Of a DNA stretch of 20,762 bases, positions 13,068-20,701 are shown in pieces. The notes below the pieces were generated by a model. It was not told the origin of the DNA, ran no database searches, and worked only from the letters and a program-made list of their open reading frames with translations. The stretch spans positions 1 through 20,762 of the forward strand of contig JBPCOB010000006.1 of NCBI GenBank assembly GCA_051000715.1, read 5' to 3'. Both the position numbers and the translations under genes were made by a program. Every line of letters begins with the position of its first letter. The stretch's first letter is position 1. The DNA is from JBPCOB01 sp051000715. GTDB lineage: Bacteria > Actinomycetota > Actinomycetes > JALYNC01.

Positions 13068-14831
13068 GTGGCGAACCTGGTCAACCTCGAGGCGGTCGGC
13101 AAGGTCTTCGGCACGACCCCCCTGCTCGACGGTGTGTCGCTCGGGGTCGACGACGGCGACCGGATCGGCGTGGTCGGCCGCAACGGCGGTGGAAAGACGA
13201 CGCTGGTGTCGGTGCTGGCCGGTGTCGAGCCGGCCGACGCCGGTCGGGTGACGCACACCCGGGGGCTGCGGGTGGCCCTGCTCGGTCAGGTCGACCGGCT
13301 GGACCCCGCGGCAACCGTACGGTCCGCCGTGCTAGGGAGCCGGCCGGCGCACGACTGGGCCGGCGATGCCGGCGTGCGGGACGTCCTCGAAGGGCTCTTC
13401 GGCGGTCTGGACCTGCCCGACTTCCCGGCCGGGCTGGATTCGCTGGTCGGGCCGATGTCGGGCGGGGAGCGGCGCCGGGTCGCGCTGGCAGCGATCCTGG
13501 TCGGTGATCCGGACCTGGTCGTCCTGGACGAGCCGACGAACCACCTCGACGTTCAAGGCGTCGACTGGCTGGCCCGCCATCTCGCCACCCGGCGCTGCGC
13601 GGCGGTGATCGTCACCCATGATCGCTGGTTTCTGGACGCCGTGTGTTCCCGCACCTGGGAAGTCGAAGGCGGCCAGGTGTACGCCTACGACGGTGGCTAC
13701 TCGGCGTACGTCTTGGCCAAGGCGGAGCGGTCCCGGCTGGTCGCCTTCACGGAGGCTCGGCGGCAGAACCTGTTGCGCAAGGAGCTGGCCTGGCTGCGCC
13801 GCGGTCCGCCGGCCCGCACCTCGAAGCCGCGGTTCCGCATCGACGCGGCCAACGCGTTGATCGCCGACGAGCCGACTCCCCGGGACCGCACCGACCTGGT
13901 CGCCTTTGCCGTCGCCCGGCTCGGCAAGACGGTGTACGACGTGGAGGAGGTCACGCTGCAGGTCGGGCGTCGAACGCTGCTGGATCGGGTCAGCTGGCGC
14001 CTCGGACCCGGCGACCGGGTCGGGATCGTCGGGGTCAACGGCAGCGGCAAGACCTCGCTGCTGCGGCTGCTGCTCGGCGAGGTCGCGCCGGGGACCGGCC
14101 GGGTGGTGGTCGGGCGAACCGTCCGGGCGGCGTACCTGTCCCAGGAGGTGAGCGAGCTCGATCCCGCCCTGCGGGTGCTGCCGGCCGTGGAGGAGGTCGC
14201 CCGCGTGGTCGACCTGGGTAAGGGCCGGGAGCTGACCGCCGGCCAGCTGCTGGAACGCTTCGGCTTCGTCGGGGACCAGCAGTGGACGCCCGTGGGCGAG
14301 CTGTCCGGCGGGGAGCGACGCCGGCTGCAGCTGCTGCGGCTGCTGATGACCGAGCCCAACGTCTTGCTGCTGGACGAGCCGACCAACGACCTCGACATCG
14401 AGACGCTCACCGCGCTGGAGGACCTGCTCGACGGCTGGCCCGGCACGCTGGTCGTCGTCACCCACGACCGCTACTTCGTGGAACGGGTCACCGACACGAC
14501 GGTCGCGCTCCTGGGCGACGGTGGGCTCGCCGCACTCCCGGGCGGGGTGGACGAGTACCTCGCCCGTCGGCAGGAGTGGGCCGAGCCGGCGGCTACTCCG
14601 ACGGCCCGTTTGCGCGCCGGGGACACCCGGGTAGCCCGGCGGCAGCTGGTCGCGTTGGAGCGGGCGCTCGAGCGGCTGTCCCACAGGGAGGCCCGACTGC
14701 ACGAGGAGCTGGCCGCCGCGGCCAGCGACTACGAGGCGGTGACAGCGCTCGACGCCGAGCTGCGGTCCCTGGTCGCGGAGAAGGCCGACACCGAGGACGC
14801 GTGGCTTGAGCTCGCCGAGGGCACCGAGTGA
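13068..14831 (+). CDS. ABC-F family ATP-binding cassette protein, Uup-like
   Basis: 587 residues from GTG 13068, with two ABC cassettes and no membrane segment. This is the ABC-F layout of soluble, ribosome-associated ATPases. Cassette 1 has GRNGGGKT (37-44), MSGGE (130-134), VVLDEPTNHLD (151-161) and THDRWF. The inter-domain linker (about 215-290) with RRQNLLRKELAWLRRGPPARTSKPRFRID is typical of Uup-like members. Cassette 2 has GVNGSGKT (322-329), LSGGE (412-416), LLLDEPTNDLD (433-443) and THDRYF. The C-terminal 80 residues are a Glu/Arg/Ala-rich coiled coil (ARRQLVALERALERLSHREARLHEEL). Inferred role: relief of translational stalling or ribosome assembly. Antibiotic resistance cannot be concluded. 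The frame is open across most of ispE, but homology begins only at 13068. Confidence 0.93.
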   Translation: MANLVNLEAVGKVFGTTPLLDGVSLGVDDGDRIGVVGRNGGGKTTLVSVLAGVEPADAGRVTHTRGLRVALLGQVDRLDPAATVRSAVLGSRPAHDWAGDAGVRDVLEGLFGGLDLPDFPAGLDSLVGPMSGGERRRVALAAILVGDPDLVVLDEPTNHLDVQGVDWLARHLATRRCAAVIVTHDRWFLDAVCSRTWEVEGGQVYAYDGGYSAYVLAKAERSRLVAFTEARRQNLLRKELAWLRRGPPARTSKPRFRIDAANALIADEPTPRDRTDLVAFAVARLGKTVYDVEEVTLQVGRRTLLDRVSWRLGPGDRVGIVGVNGSGKTSLLRLLLGEVAPGTGRVVVGRTVRAAYLSQEVSELDPALRVLPAVEEVARVVDLGKGRELTAGQLLERFGFVGDQQWTPVGELSGGERRRLQLLRLLMTEPNVLLLDEPTNDLDIETLTALEDLLDGWPGTLVVVTHDRYFVERVTDTTVALLGDGGLAALPGGVDEYLARRQEWAEPAATPTARLRAGDTRVARRQLVALERALERLSHREARLHEELAAAASDYEAVTALDAELRSLVAEKADTEDAWLELAEGTE

Positions 14832-14837
14832 AACCAG

Positions 14838-15214
14838 TTGCGCTGGGGGGGCCCGGCCGGCGCGGCGACACTGGCGCAGACCTGCGACGTACTGGTGCTC
14901 GTGGACGTGCTTCGTTCACCACCTGTGTCTCGATCGCCTGCGGTCGCGGTGCCAGCGTCTGGCCGCATCGATGGCGGGACGACTCCGCCGCCGTCCGGGC
15001 AGCGGAGCTCGACGCGGTCGTTGCTGGTCCGCGCGGGAGCGCCGTCTCGTTGTCGCCGCTCTCCGTGCTGACGCTGCGAACTGGAGCCCGGCTGGTGCTG
15101 CTCGACCGCGGGTTCGCGGACGACGTCCTGCTGGCGGCCGAGGAGGGAGCCGACCACGCCGTTCCGGTGCTGGCCGACGGCGCCTGTGTCGACGCTGCGC
15201 AAGGAGGTCCGTGA
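14838..15214 (+). pseudogene. Decayed 2-phosphosulfolactate phosphatase family (ComB-like) gene
   Basis: Three pieces of a ComB-like protein are visible. Frame 3 from 14838 gives RWGGPAGAATLAQTCDVLVLVDVL. From about 14911, frame 2 continues with FTTCVSIACGRGASVWPHRWRDDSAA and SLSPLSVLTLRTGARLVL. From about 15103 the same frame jumps to DRGFADDVLLAAEEGADHAVPVLADGA, which belongs at the C-terminus of the family. The first break is explained by loss of one base in a VLSFTT codon context near 14911. The second is an in-frame deletion of roughly 90-100 residues that includes the central SPNGS region. The N-terminal 10-15 residues are also missing because the ABC-F stop (TGA 14829) intrudes. Intact family members have about 240 residues and hydrolyse 2-phosphosulfolactate. 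No functional enzyme is expected here. Confidence 0.72.
15201..15207 (+). promoter_or_regulatory. Ribosome binding site of the DUF488 gene
   Basis: AAGGAGG is an almost perfect anti-SD match 3 nt before GTG 15211. It lies inside the end of the comB-like pseudogene, which explains why that stretch has been kept. Confidence 0.55.
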
Positions 15215-15780
15215 GCGGGGAGCGACTTGCCCGGTCGGCTTCGTTGCTGACGGTCGGGCACGGCACCGCGACCGCCGAAGAGCTGGGCACCCGGCTGCGC
15301 GACGCGCGGGTCATGTCTCTGGTCGACATCCGCATCGGTCCCGGCAGCCGTCGCCACCCGCACGTGAACCGGACCGCGATGACCGAGTGGCTGCCGTCGT
15401 ACGGCGTCGGTTACCGCTGGGAGAGGCGGCTCGGCGGCTTCCGCCCACTGCCGGTCGACTCGCCCGACACGGCGCTGCGCAACGGCTCGTTCCGGGGCTA
15501 TGCGGCCTGGATGCGGACGCCGGAGTTCCTGGCCGCGGTCGAGGAGCTGCTTGCCTCCGCGGCCACCGAGTCGACCGCGGTCATGTGCAGCGAGAGCGTC
15601 TGGTGGCGCTGCCACCGCCGGCTCGTCGCGGACTTCGTGCAGCTGGCCAGCGGCCTACCGGTCGAGCACCTGATGCCGGACGGACGGCGTACGCCGCACC
15701 GCCCGACCGAGGGCGTCCGGCTGCGCTGTGACGGCCTGCTCGTCTACGACTCGGCCGGCAGCGACATCAGCGACGCCTAA
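15211..15780 (+). CDS. DUF488 domain-containing protein
   Basis: 189 residues; GTG 15211 overlaps the stop of the comB-like pseudogene by GTGA. The DUF488 core is clear: LLTVGHGTATAEEL (12-25), SLVDIRIGPGSRRHPHVNR (36-54), LPSYGVGYRWERRLGG (61-76), FRGYAAWM, and VMCSESVWWRCHRRLVADF (124-142) with the conserved C126, C134, H135 and R136. DUF488 proteins are small cytoplasmic proteins of unproven biochemical role; the Cys/His motif suggests metal binding or catalysis, an inference only. It is the last gene of the long plus-strand row that starts at metG; 65 nt without a clear terminator separate it from the hydrolase. Confidence 0.87.
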   Translation: MSGERLARSASLLTVGHGTATAEELGTRLRDARVMSLVDIRIGPGSRRHPHVNRTAMTEWLPSYGVGYRWERRLGGFRPLPVDSPDTALRNGSFRGYAAWMRTPEFLAAVEELLASAATESTAVMCSESVWWRCHRRLVADFVQLASGLPVEHLMPDGRRTPHRPTEGVRLRCDGLLVYDSAGSDISDA

Positions 15781-15845
15781 CCTTTCGGGTCGGGCGGCAT
15801 GGGCTCAGGCCCGTAGGCGCAGTCCCAGTACGGAGAGGGTGGGCA

Positions 15846-16730
15846 GTGGAGATCGACGAGCGGACGGTATCGACGCCGGACGGGCGCGCCTTGTCGGTGT
15901 TGCAGTCCGGCGACCTCGACGGGGCTCCGGTGATCGTGCATCACGGCACCCCGATGTCGAGGCTGCCGTACGCCGGCTGGGTCGACGACGCCGCGCGGGA
16001 CGGCGTACGACTGATCACCTTCGACCGACCTGGATACGGCCAGTCGAGCCCGAAGCCCGGCCGCAGCGTGGCCGACGTGGCGAGCGATGTAGTCGCCATC
16101 GCCGACGACCTGGGGCTCGAGCACTTCGTCACCTGGGGCATCTCCGGCGGTGGCCCGCACGCGCTGGCGTGTGCCGCCCTGCTCCGCGACCGGGTCGCCG
16201 CCGCCGCCAGCCTGGCGGGTGTCGCACCCCGGGACGCGGCCGGCCTGGACTTCCTCGCCGGCATGGGGGAGGACAACGTCGTGGAGTTCTCCGCCGCCGA
16301 GCGGGGCCGGGCGACGCTGGAACCACTGGTTGCTGCCATGGCCAAGGAGCTGAGCGCGACCGACGCCGCTGCCGTCGTGGCAGCCATGCGGTCGTTGCTG
16401 AGCCCGGTCGACGAGGCCGTCCTGACCGGCGACGTCGGTGAGTTCTTCGCCGCCAACATGGCCGAGGCGGTGCGATGCGGAACCGCCGGCTGGGTCGACG
16501 ACGACCTGGCTTTCGTCCAGGACTGGGGCTTCCGGCTTGCCGACATCGAGATCCCGGTCGTGGTCTGGCAGGGCCGTCAAGACCTCATGGTGCCTTTCGC
16601 CCACGGGGAATGGCTAGCCGAGAACATCCCGAACGTCGAGGCCCATCTCTCCGACGACGACGGTCACCTGACGATGGTCGTCCGGCGGGTGCAAGAGACC
16701 ACCGCCTGGCTGGTCGGGCAGCTGGCTTAG
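15846..16730 (+). CDS. Alpha/beta hydrolase
   Basis: 294 residues with the alpha/beta hydrolase fold. The oxyanion motif is HHGTPMSRLP (32-41), strand FDRPGYGQSS (59-68), nucleophile elbow GISGGG with S100 (98-103), acid D246 in WQGRQDLMVP and base H274 in DDDGHLTM. The whole triad is present, so an active serine hydrolase is expected. The substrate (ester, epoxide-derived, or other) cannot be told. The start is GTG 15846 with a purine run GGAGAGGGTGGG just upstream. The 65-nt gap before it contains a weak GGGC/GCCC hairpin (15801-15812) that might end the upstream operon. The gene converges on a methyltransferase gene, with 23 nt between the stops. Confidence 0.88.
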   Translation: MEIDERTVSTPDGRALSVLQSGDLDGAPVIVHHGTPMSRLPYAGWVDDAARDGVRLITFDRPGYGQSSPKPGRSVADVASDVVAIADDLGLEHFVTWGISGGGPHALACAALLRDRVAAAASLAGVAPRDAAGLDFLAGMGEDNVVEFSAAERGRATLEPLVAAMAKELSATDAAAVVAAMRSLLSPVDEAVLTGDVGEFFAANMAEAVRCGTAGWVDDDLAFVQDWGFRLADIEIPVVVWQGRQDLMVPFAHGEWLAENIPNVEAHLSDDDGHLTMVVRRVQETTAWLVGQLA

Positions 16731-16753
16731 GAGCGCCGCGAGATGCGCTTACC

Positions 16754-17497
16754 TCATCCGGACGCTGAAGCGGGCTTCTGCCATACCGAAACGTGCCGCG
16801 TGCTGTCGCTGGTGAAGGGCTCCCGACCCCAGCCGCCCCAGCGCTCGCGCAACGTCATGCCGGCGAGTCGCGCCATCAGGTCGAGCTCGGACGGCCACAC
16901 GTAGCGAAACGGGATGGACATGAGATCGAGCTGGCCGTCCACCACCCGGTAGTGGTGGGAGACGAGCCGCTGGCTCGCGACGTCGTACTCGTCGAAACCG
17001 AGCCTGTCGGCTCTCACCATGAACGGCCGGACGGTCTCGCCAGGCGGAAGCCGCTGCAGGTCAGGAACACCGACCTCGATGACGAAGCAGCCTCCCGGTT
17101 CGAGATGCTCGGCGACGTTTCCGAAGCAGGCAACCTGCTCGTCCTGCGTGGTCAGATTCATGATCGTGTTGAAGACGAGGTAGGCGAGCGTGAACTTCCG
17201 GGGAACTGTCGTCTGGGCGAAATCACCGCGCGTGACGCCGATCCGCTCGGCACCGGTCTTGGCCCGCAGTCTCGCGATCATCGCCGGTGACAGGTCGATG
17301 CCGTGGACCGGGACGCCGCGCTGGCTGAGCGGCAACGCGATGCGCCCGGTGCCGATGCCGAGCTCGAGAGCGGCACCGCGCCCTGCCAGGTGGGCGAGGA
17401 AGCTCACAGCAGGCTCAACCACCGTGGGGTCGAACATCTCGGCCTCGGATGCGTCGTACCGCTCCGCCACTCGCTCACCGAAGTGGTCCGCAGGCAT
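16754..17497 (-). CDS. Class I SAM-dependent methyltransferase
   Basis: 247 residues. The SAM-binding motif is ALELGIGTGRIALPLSQRG (43-61), with the acidic end of strand 2 in VHGIDLSPAMI and a motif-IV region AYLVFNTIMNLTTQDEQVACF. A later beta-rich insert (RLVSHHYRVVDGQLDLMSIPFRYVWPSELDLMARLAGM) is typical of small-molecule methyltransferases of the Methyltransf_25/41 type. Substrate unknown. ATG 17495-17497 is chosen because homology (HFGERVAERYDASE) starts at once; the frame stays open 240 nt upstream but that stretch has no recognisable motif. No good Shine-Dalgarno. Possibly a self-standing accessory gene. Confidence 0.85.
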   Translation of the reverse strand: MPADHFGERVAERYDASEAEMFDPTVVEPAVSFLAHLAGRGAALELGIGTGRIALPLSQRGVPVHGIDLSPAMIARLRAKTGAERIGVTRGDFAQTTVPRKFTLAYLVFNTIMNLTTQDEQVACFGNVAEHLEPGGCFVIEVGVPDLQRLPPGETVRPFMVRADRLGFDEYDVASQRLVSHHYRVVDGQLDLMSIPFRYVWPSELDLMARLAGMTLRERWGGWGREPFTSDSTRHVSVWQKPASASG

Positions 17498-17637
17498 CGG
17501 CGCACTGTGCCAGGAGCCGTCGATGACGCGCCAAGGGATTCCACCCGGACAACTCGACGCGCGCCCGATCTGGCTCGCCCTACGGGCCGTCTTCCCCGGC
17601 TTCTGACCCTGAACGGTGCGGTGGCCGCCTGTCCGAG
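17498..17637. other. 140-nt intergenic stretch with no assignable gene
   Basis: This gap separates the methyltransferase start from the DUF1905-type remnant. A 27-codon plus-strand frame (17523-17606) exists, but it has no start context and resembles nothing I know. It presumably contains the methyltransferase promoter; I could not pick out its boxes. Confidence 0.4.
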
Positions 17638-17941
17638 TCAGTGTCGGCGCTGGCCGGCCCGGAGCGCCTCGACGGCCTTGGTGATGCGTGAGCTGCGTGT
17701 CTCGGCCTTCTTGGACTCCTCGATCCAGCGCACCCACTCCTTTCGGTGGCTGTAGGCGAGGGTGTCGAAGAAGCGCCGCGCCTGGATGTCGCCGCCGAGC
17801 GCGTCGTCAAGGTCGGGCGGCACCGCGACCTCGCGGGGTACTTCGTCGAGCTCCATGTCGACTTCGACATCGTCGCCCGCAGCCACTCCAGCAGCAGCGC
17901 GGTTCTCCGCACCGAGGGGGACGAGGAACCGGGTACCGGCG
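17638..17941 (-). pseudogene. 5'-truncated DUF1905/YdeI (OmpD-associated) protein remnant
   Basis: About 100 residues read on from the end of vapC: TRFLVPLGAENRAAAGVAAGDD, then REVAVPPDLDDALGG and FFDTLAYSHRKEWVRWIEESKKAETRSSRITKAVEALRAG. The second half matches the YdeI/OmpD-associated C-terminal motif (SHRKEYVRWIEEAKKAETRxxRI). The first half matches only the last strands of DUF1905; the preceding 45-50 residues of that domain are missing and vapC sequence is found instead. A short product from GTG 17884-17886 (82 residues) could still be made, so it may not be wholly silent. In the present sequence the frameshifted vapC frame runs on into this piece. Function of the intact family is not established. 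Confidence 0.62.
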
Positions 17942-18354
17942 TCAGGCGGCGACGATGACGTGGACACCGACCGTCTCGTATGTGGTCCTGGCGCGGGCGT
18001 CGCGCGTCGCAAGATCCGACCCGTGCTCAGCGGCGGCAGTGCCACGAGGGCGTCGTAGACGGCGCCGCCGGCGATCCCCTTTCGGCTCAGCACGTCCGGG
18101 AGGCGCCCAATCGTCTCCGGCCCGAGGACCAGGGGCTCGCTGAAGCGCTCGTCGAGCAGCCGCACGGCGTCCGCGGGTGCCAGCCGGAGGTCACCGGGCA
18201 GCCGTGTGAGCACCGAGTAGGTCTCTGCCAAGGCGTGCCCACTGAGGGCGATGTCCCGGTTGTCCCACCAACGGACGACCGCGGCGTGGGCGCGGTGAGT
18301 CTGTACCAGCAGCGGCACCGCGACGCTGGTGTCCACGGCACACGGCACGGTCAC
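17942..18354 (-). pseudogene. vapC: VapC-type PIN-domain toxin, frameshifted near its 3' end
   Basis: PIN-domain ribonuclease, toxin of a VapBC pair. GTG 18352-18354 overlaps the antitoxin stop (GTGA). The frame gives the first acidic residue in CAVDTSVAVPLL, the Glu in GHALAETYSVLTRLPGD and the third acid in GAVYDALVAL (codons to about 106). There the frame breaks: one G is missing after the CTG at 18037-18039. In the restored frame the expected end appears, AAAEHGSDLATRDARARTTY, then ETVGVHVIVAA and a stop at 17942-17944, bringing back the fourth acidic residue (RDARA). The repaired protein has 137 residues, normal for VapC. As it stands, the product is a PIN fragment that runs on into the DUF1905-type remnant (238 codons in all) and lacks the last catalytic acid. 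It is either real inactivation or a base-calling error. Confidence 0.78.
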
Positions 18355-18575
18355 CGCCGTCCCGCGTCGACCAGTCCGAACACGACGTCGTCGTCGATCG
18401 TGGTCTCCCCGGTGGCCACCAGAACGCCGGCTTCCTCGACGAGCCGAGCCGTGCGCCCGGTCGGCACCAGCTGTAGGCCGGCGCCGTAGCGCGAGATGTC
18501 GACGGTCGAGCCCGGCAGCAGTCCAAGGGCGTCGCGCAGCGGTCTCGGCACGACGACGCGTCCGACCGCGTCCAT
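18351..18575 (-). CDS. vapB: VapB-type antitoxin with AbrB/MazE (SpoVT) fold
   Basis: 74-residue antitoxin. The N-terminal swapped-hairpin DNA-binding motif is MDAVGRVVVPRPLRDALGLLPGSTVDI, matching AbrB/MazE-like VapB proteins. The C-terminal half (VEEAGVLVATGETTIDDDVV) would wrap the PIN toxin. It would bind VapC and repress the vapBC promoter. ATG 18573-18575 is used. Four codons upstream an in-frame CTG gives LETTMDAVGRV, closer to the usual family start, so the true protein may begin earlier. The 111-nt gap to the DUF72 gene should hold the promoter and operator. It appears intact although its toxin is frameshifted. Confidence 0.82.
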   Translation of the reverse strand: MDAVGRVVVPRPLRDALGLLPGSTVDISRYGAGLQLVPTGRTARLVEEAGVLVATGETTIDDDVVFGLVDAGRR

Positions 18576-18686
18576 CGTGGTTTCCAGGCAAGACGTACCA
18601 GCGCTTTCCCAGCCATCGAGGAGGCTGACCTATCGAGCGCAGCTGGGGTAGAGCCCTGATCTGCCCGTTTGGCCAGGAGCCCGCCG

Positions 18687-19472
18687 TCAGGGGCGGTCGT
18701 AGGCAACGTGGGGGCGCTCCGGCGGCACCCGGCTGGCGCTGCGGCCGAGCCGGCGTACCTCCCTCCCGAAGGTGATCGCGTTGTCGACCGCGGCGCAGCC
18801 CGGGTCGTTGTTGAAGTAGACGAACACGTCCTCGCGGTCGGCGTACGCCGACGCGACGCGTTCTGCCCAGGTGACAAGGGACCGCCGACCGTAGAACGGC
18901 CAAACCTGGGCCGCGCCCTCATGTAGGCGCAGGTAGCCCCAGTGGGTCGTCCGCCACAGCGGAGTCACCGGCCGCGCCTTACGGTCGGCCCAGCACAGCG
19001 CCGCCCCGTGCTCGGTGAGCACCCGATGTACGTCGTCGGTCCACCAGGAAGGGTGCCGAGGCTCGACCGCGAGCCGTACGCCGTCCGGAAAGCAGCCGAG
19101 CGTCTCCTCCAGGGCGGCCGGGTCCGCCTTCAAGTCGGGCGGCAGCTGCAGAAGCACCGGCCCGAGCTTGGCGCCCAGTCCGTTGGCGCGGTCCATCAGC
19201 CGGGCCACCGGCTCGGCTGGCTCCCGCAGCCTCCGGATGTGGGTGAGGTAGCGGCTGGCCTTCACCGTGATGACGGCGTCGGCCGGGCTCCGTGCCCGCC
19301 ACCCCTCGAAGACTTCGCGGCGCGGCAGCCGGTAGAACGAGACGTTGAGTTCCACGGTGACGAAGTCGAGCATCAGGTGCTCGAACCACCGTGTCTGTGG
19401 CACGCCCGCCGGGTAGTAGCGCCCTCGCCAGTCGGCGTACTGCCAGCCAGAGGTGCCGACCAGCACGGGCAT
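18687..19472 (-). CDS. DUF72 (YecE-like) family protein
   Basis: 261 residues with the DUF72 TIM-barrel motifs: VGTSGWQYADWRGRYYP (5-21), VELNVSFYRLPRREVFEGWR, TVKASRYLTHIRRL, LGPVLLQLPPDLKAD, LAVEPRHPSWW, YLRLHEG and VFVYFNNDPGCAAVDNA. The acidic and aromatic residues shared by the family are present and the length is normal. The family lies near Xyl-isomerase-like barrels; no biochemical role is settled. ATG at 19470-19472 is supported by the family start (M-x-V-L-V-G-T-S-G-W). It is divergent from the dehydrogenase gene, 50 nt apart. The start codon lies within an 8-bp inverted repeat. Confidence 0.9.
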   Translation of the reverse strand: MPVLVGTSGWQYADWRGRYYPAGVPQTRWFEHLMLDFVTVELNVSFYRLPRREVFEGWRARSPADAVITVKASRYLTHIRRLREPAEPVARLMDRANGLGAKLGPVLLQLPPDLKADPAALEETLGCFPDGVRLAVEPRHPSWWTDDVHRVLTEHGAALCWADRKARPVTPLWRTTHWGYLRLHEGAAQVWPFYGRRSLVTWAERVASAYADREDVFVYFNNDPGCAAVDNAITFGREVRRLGRSASRVPPERPHVAYDRP

Positions 19473-19488
19473 GCCAGGATCATGCCCG
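19466..19488. repeat. 8-bp inverted repeat over the DUF72 start codon
   Basis: CGGGCATG (19466-19473) and CATGCCCG (19481-19488) are perfect complements with a 7-nt spacer. The left arm contains the DUF72 start codon, so in the mRNA it could hide the start, or the DNA could be a regulator site in this divergent region. Confidence 0.45.
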
Positions 19489-19522
19489 TTCGCAGCGAGC
19501 GACGAAGGTAGGCCAGCAGACC

Positions 19523-20701
19523 ATGAAGGCTGTCGTCTGGAACGGTCCCCGCAAGGTCAGCGTCGACAACGTCGACGACCCGCGCATCGAGGAGCCCACC
19601 GACGCCGTGATCCGTATCACGGCCACCGCGATCTGCGGCTCTGACCTGCACCTCTACGACGGCTACGTGCCCGAGATGAAGCGCGGCGACATCGTCGGCC
19701 ACGAGTTCATGGGGGAGGTCGTCGAGGTCGGACCCGGCGTCGGGAACCTCGCCGTCGGCGATCGGGTCGTCGTGCCGTTCCCGATCACCTGCGGCGGCTG
19801 CTGGCAGTGCGGCCGCCAGATGTTCTCGCGGTGCGAGAACACCAACCCCAACGCCGGTCTCGCGGAGAAGATGTGGGGGCACGCGCCCGCAGGCATCTTC
19901 GGCTACTCCCACCTCACCGGTGGGTACGCCGGCGGTCAGGCGGAGTACGTCCGGGTGCCGTTCGCCGACGTCGGCCCGCTGAAGGTCGACGACGACAGCC
20001 TCACCGACGAGCAGCTGCTCTTCCTCACCGACGTCTTCCCCACCGGCTGGATGGGCGCGGAAGCCTGTGAGATCGAGCCGGGCGACACCGTCGCCGTCTG
20101 GGGCGCCGGTCCCGTCGGGCAGTTCGCGGCGGCCAGCGCCCGGCTCATGGGCGCCGAGCGCATCGTCGTCATCGACCGCTTCGGCTACCGCCTGCAGACC
20201 GCTCTCGACGGCGCGGGCGCGACCGACGTCCTGAACTACGAGGACGTCGACGTCCGCAGCGAGCTGCTCGAGATGACCGCCGGCCGTGGTCCGGACAAGT
20301 GCATCGACGCGGTCGGGTTGGAGGCCCACCACGGCAGCGCCCCGATCTACGCCTACGACCGGGCCAAGCAGGCGACCCGCTCGGTCACCGACCGCGGCTT
20401 CGCGCTGCGCCAGGCGATCACCTGCTGCCGCAGCGGGGGCGTCGTGTCCGTGCCCGGCGTCTACGGCGGCTTCATGGACAAGTTCCCGATCGGCTCCTGG
20501 ATGAACAGGTCAATCACCCTCAAGGGCGGCCAGACCCACGTGCACCGCTACCTGCGCACGCTCTACGACCTCGTCCAGTCCGGCCGGCTCGACCCGTCGT
20601 TCATCCTGACGCACACGATGTCGCTCGAGGACGCGCCGAAGGGCTACGAGATCTTCAAGCACAAGCAGGACGACTGCCTGAAGGTCGTCCTCAAGCCCTA
20701 G
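19523..20701 (+). CDS. Zinc-dependent alcohol dehydrogenase, glutathione-independent formaldehyde dehydrogenase type
   Basis: 392-residue medium-chain dehydrogenase. Catalytic zinc ligands are C38 (ICGSDLHLYDG), H60-E61 (GHEFMGEV) and D170 (LTDVFPTGW). Structural zinc cysteines are C90, C93, C96 and C104 in CGGCWQCGRQMFSRC. The Rossmann motif is VAVWGAGPVGQ (190-200), with D218 closing the second strand (VVIDRF), pointing to NAD rather than NADP. The long insert around 105-140 and the AVGLEAHH segment are typical of the FDH_like subgroup. It oxidises alcohols or formaldehyde in the cytoplasm; the physiological substrate is not determinable. ATG 19523 begins MKAVVW, the usual family start; no strong Shine-Dalgarno. 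Its stop overlaps the stop of the convergent gene in the palindrome CTAG. Confidence 0.93.
   Translation: MKAVVWNGPRKVSVDNVDDPRIEEPTDAVIRITATAICGSDLHLYDGYVPEMKRGDIVGHEFMGEVVEVGPGVGNLAVGDRVVVPFPITCGGCWQCGRQMFSRCENTNPNAGLAEKMWGHAPAGIFGYSHLTGGYAGGQAEYVRVPFADVGPLKVDDDSLTDEQLLFLTDVFPTGWMGAEACEIEPGDTVAVWGAGPVGQFAAASARLMGAERIVVIDRFGYRLQTALDGAGATDVLNYEDVDVRSELLEMTAGRGPDKCIDAVGLEAHHGSAPIYAYDRAKQATRSVTDRGFALRQAITCCRSGGVVSVPGVYGGFMDKFPIGSWMNRSITLKGGQTHVHRYLRTLYDLVQSGRLDPSFILTHTMSLEDAPKGYEIFKHKQDDCLKVVLKP

Noticed and set aside
17523..17606. Plus-strand 27-codon frame before the methyltransferase promoter
   Set aside because: No start context, no homologue recalled, and too short to support.
17638..18354. 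A genuine PIN-YdeI fusion toxin
   Set aside because: The stretch between the two parts encodes a perfect VapC C-terminus in another frame with its own stop, so the fusion frame is best explained by a one-base loss.
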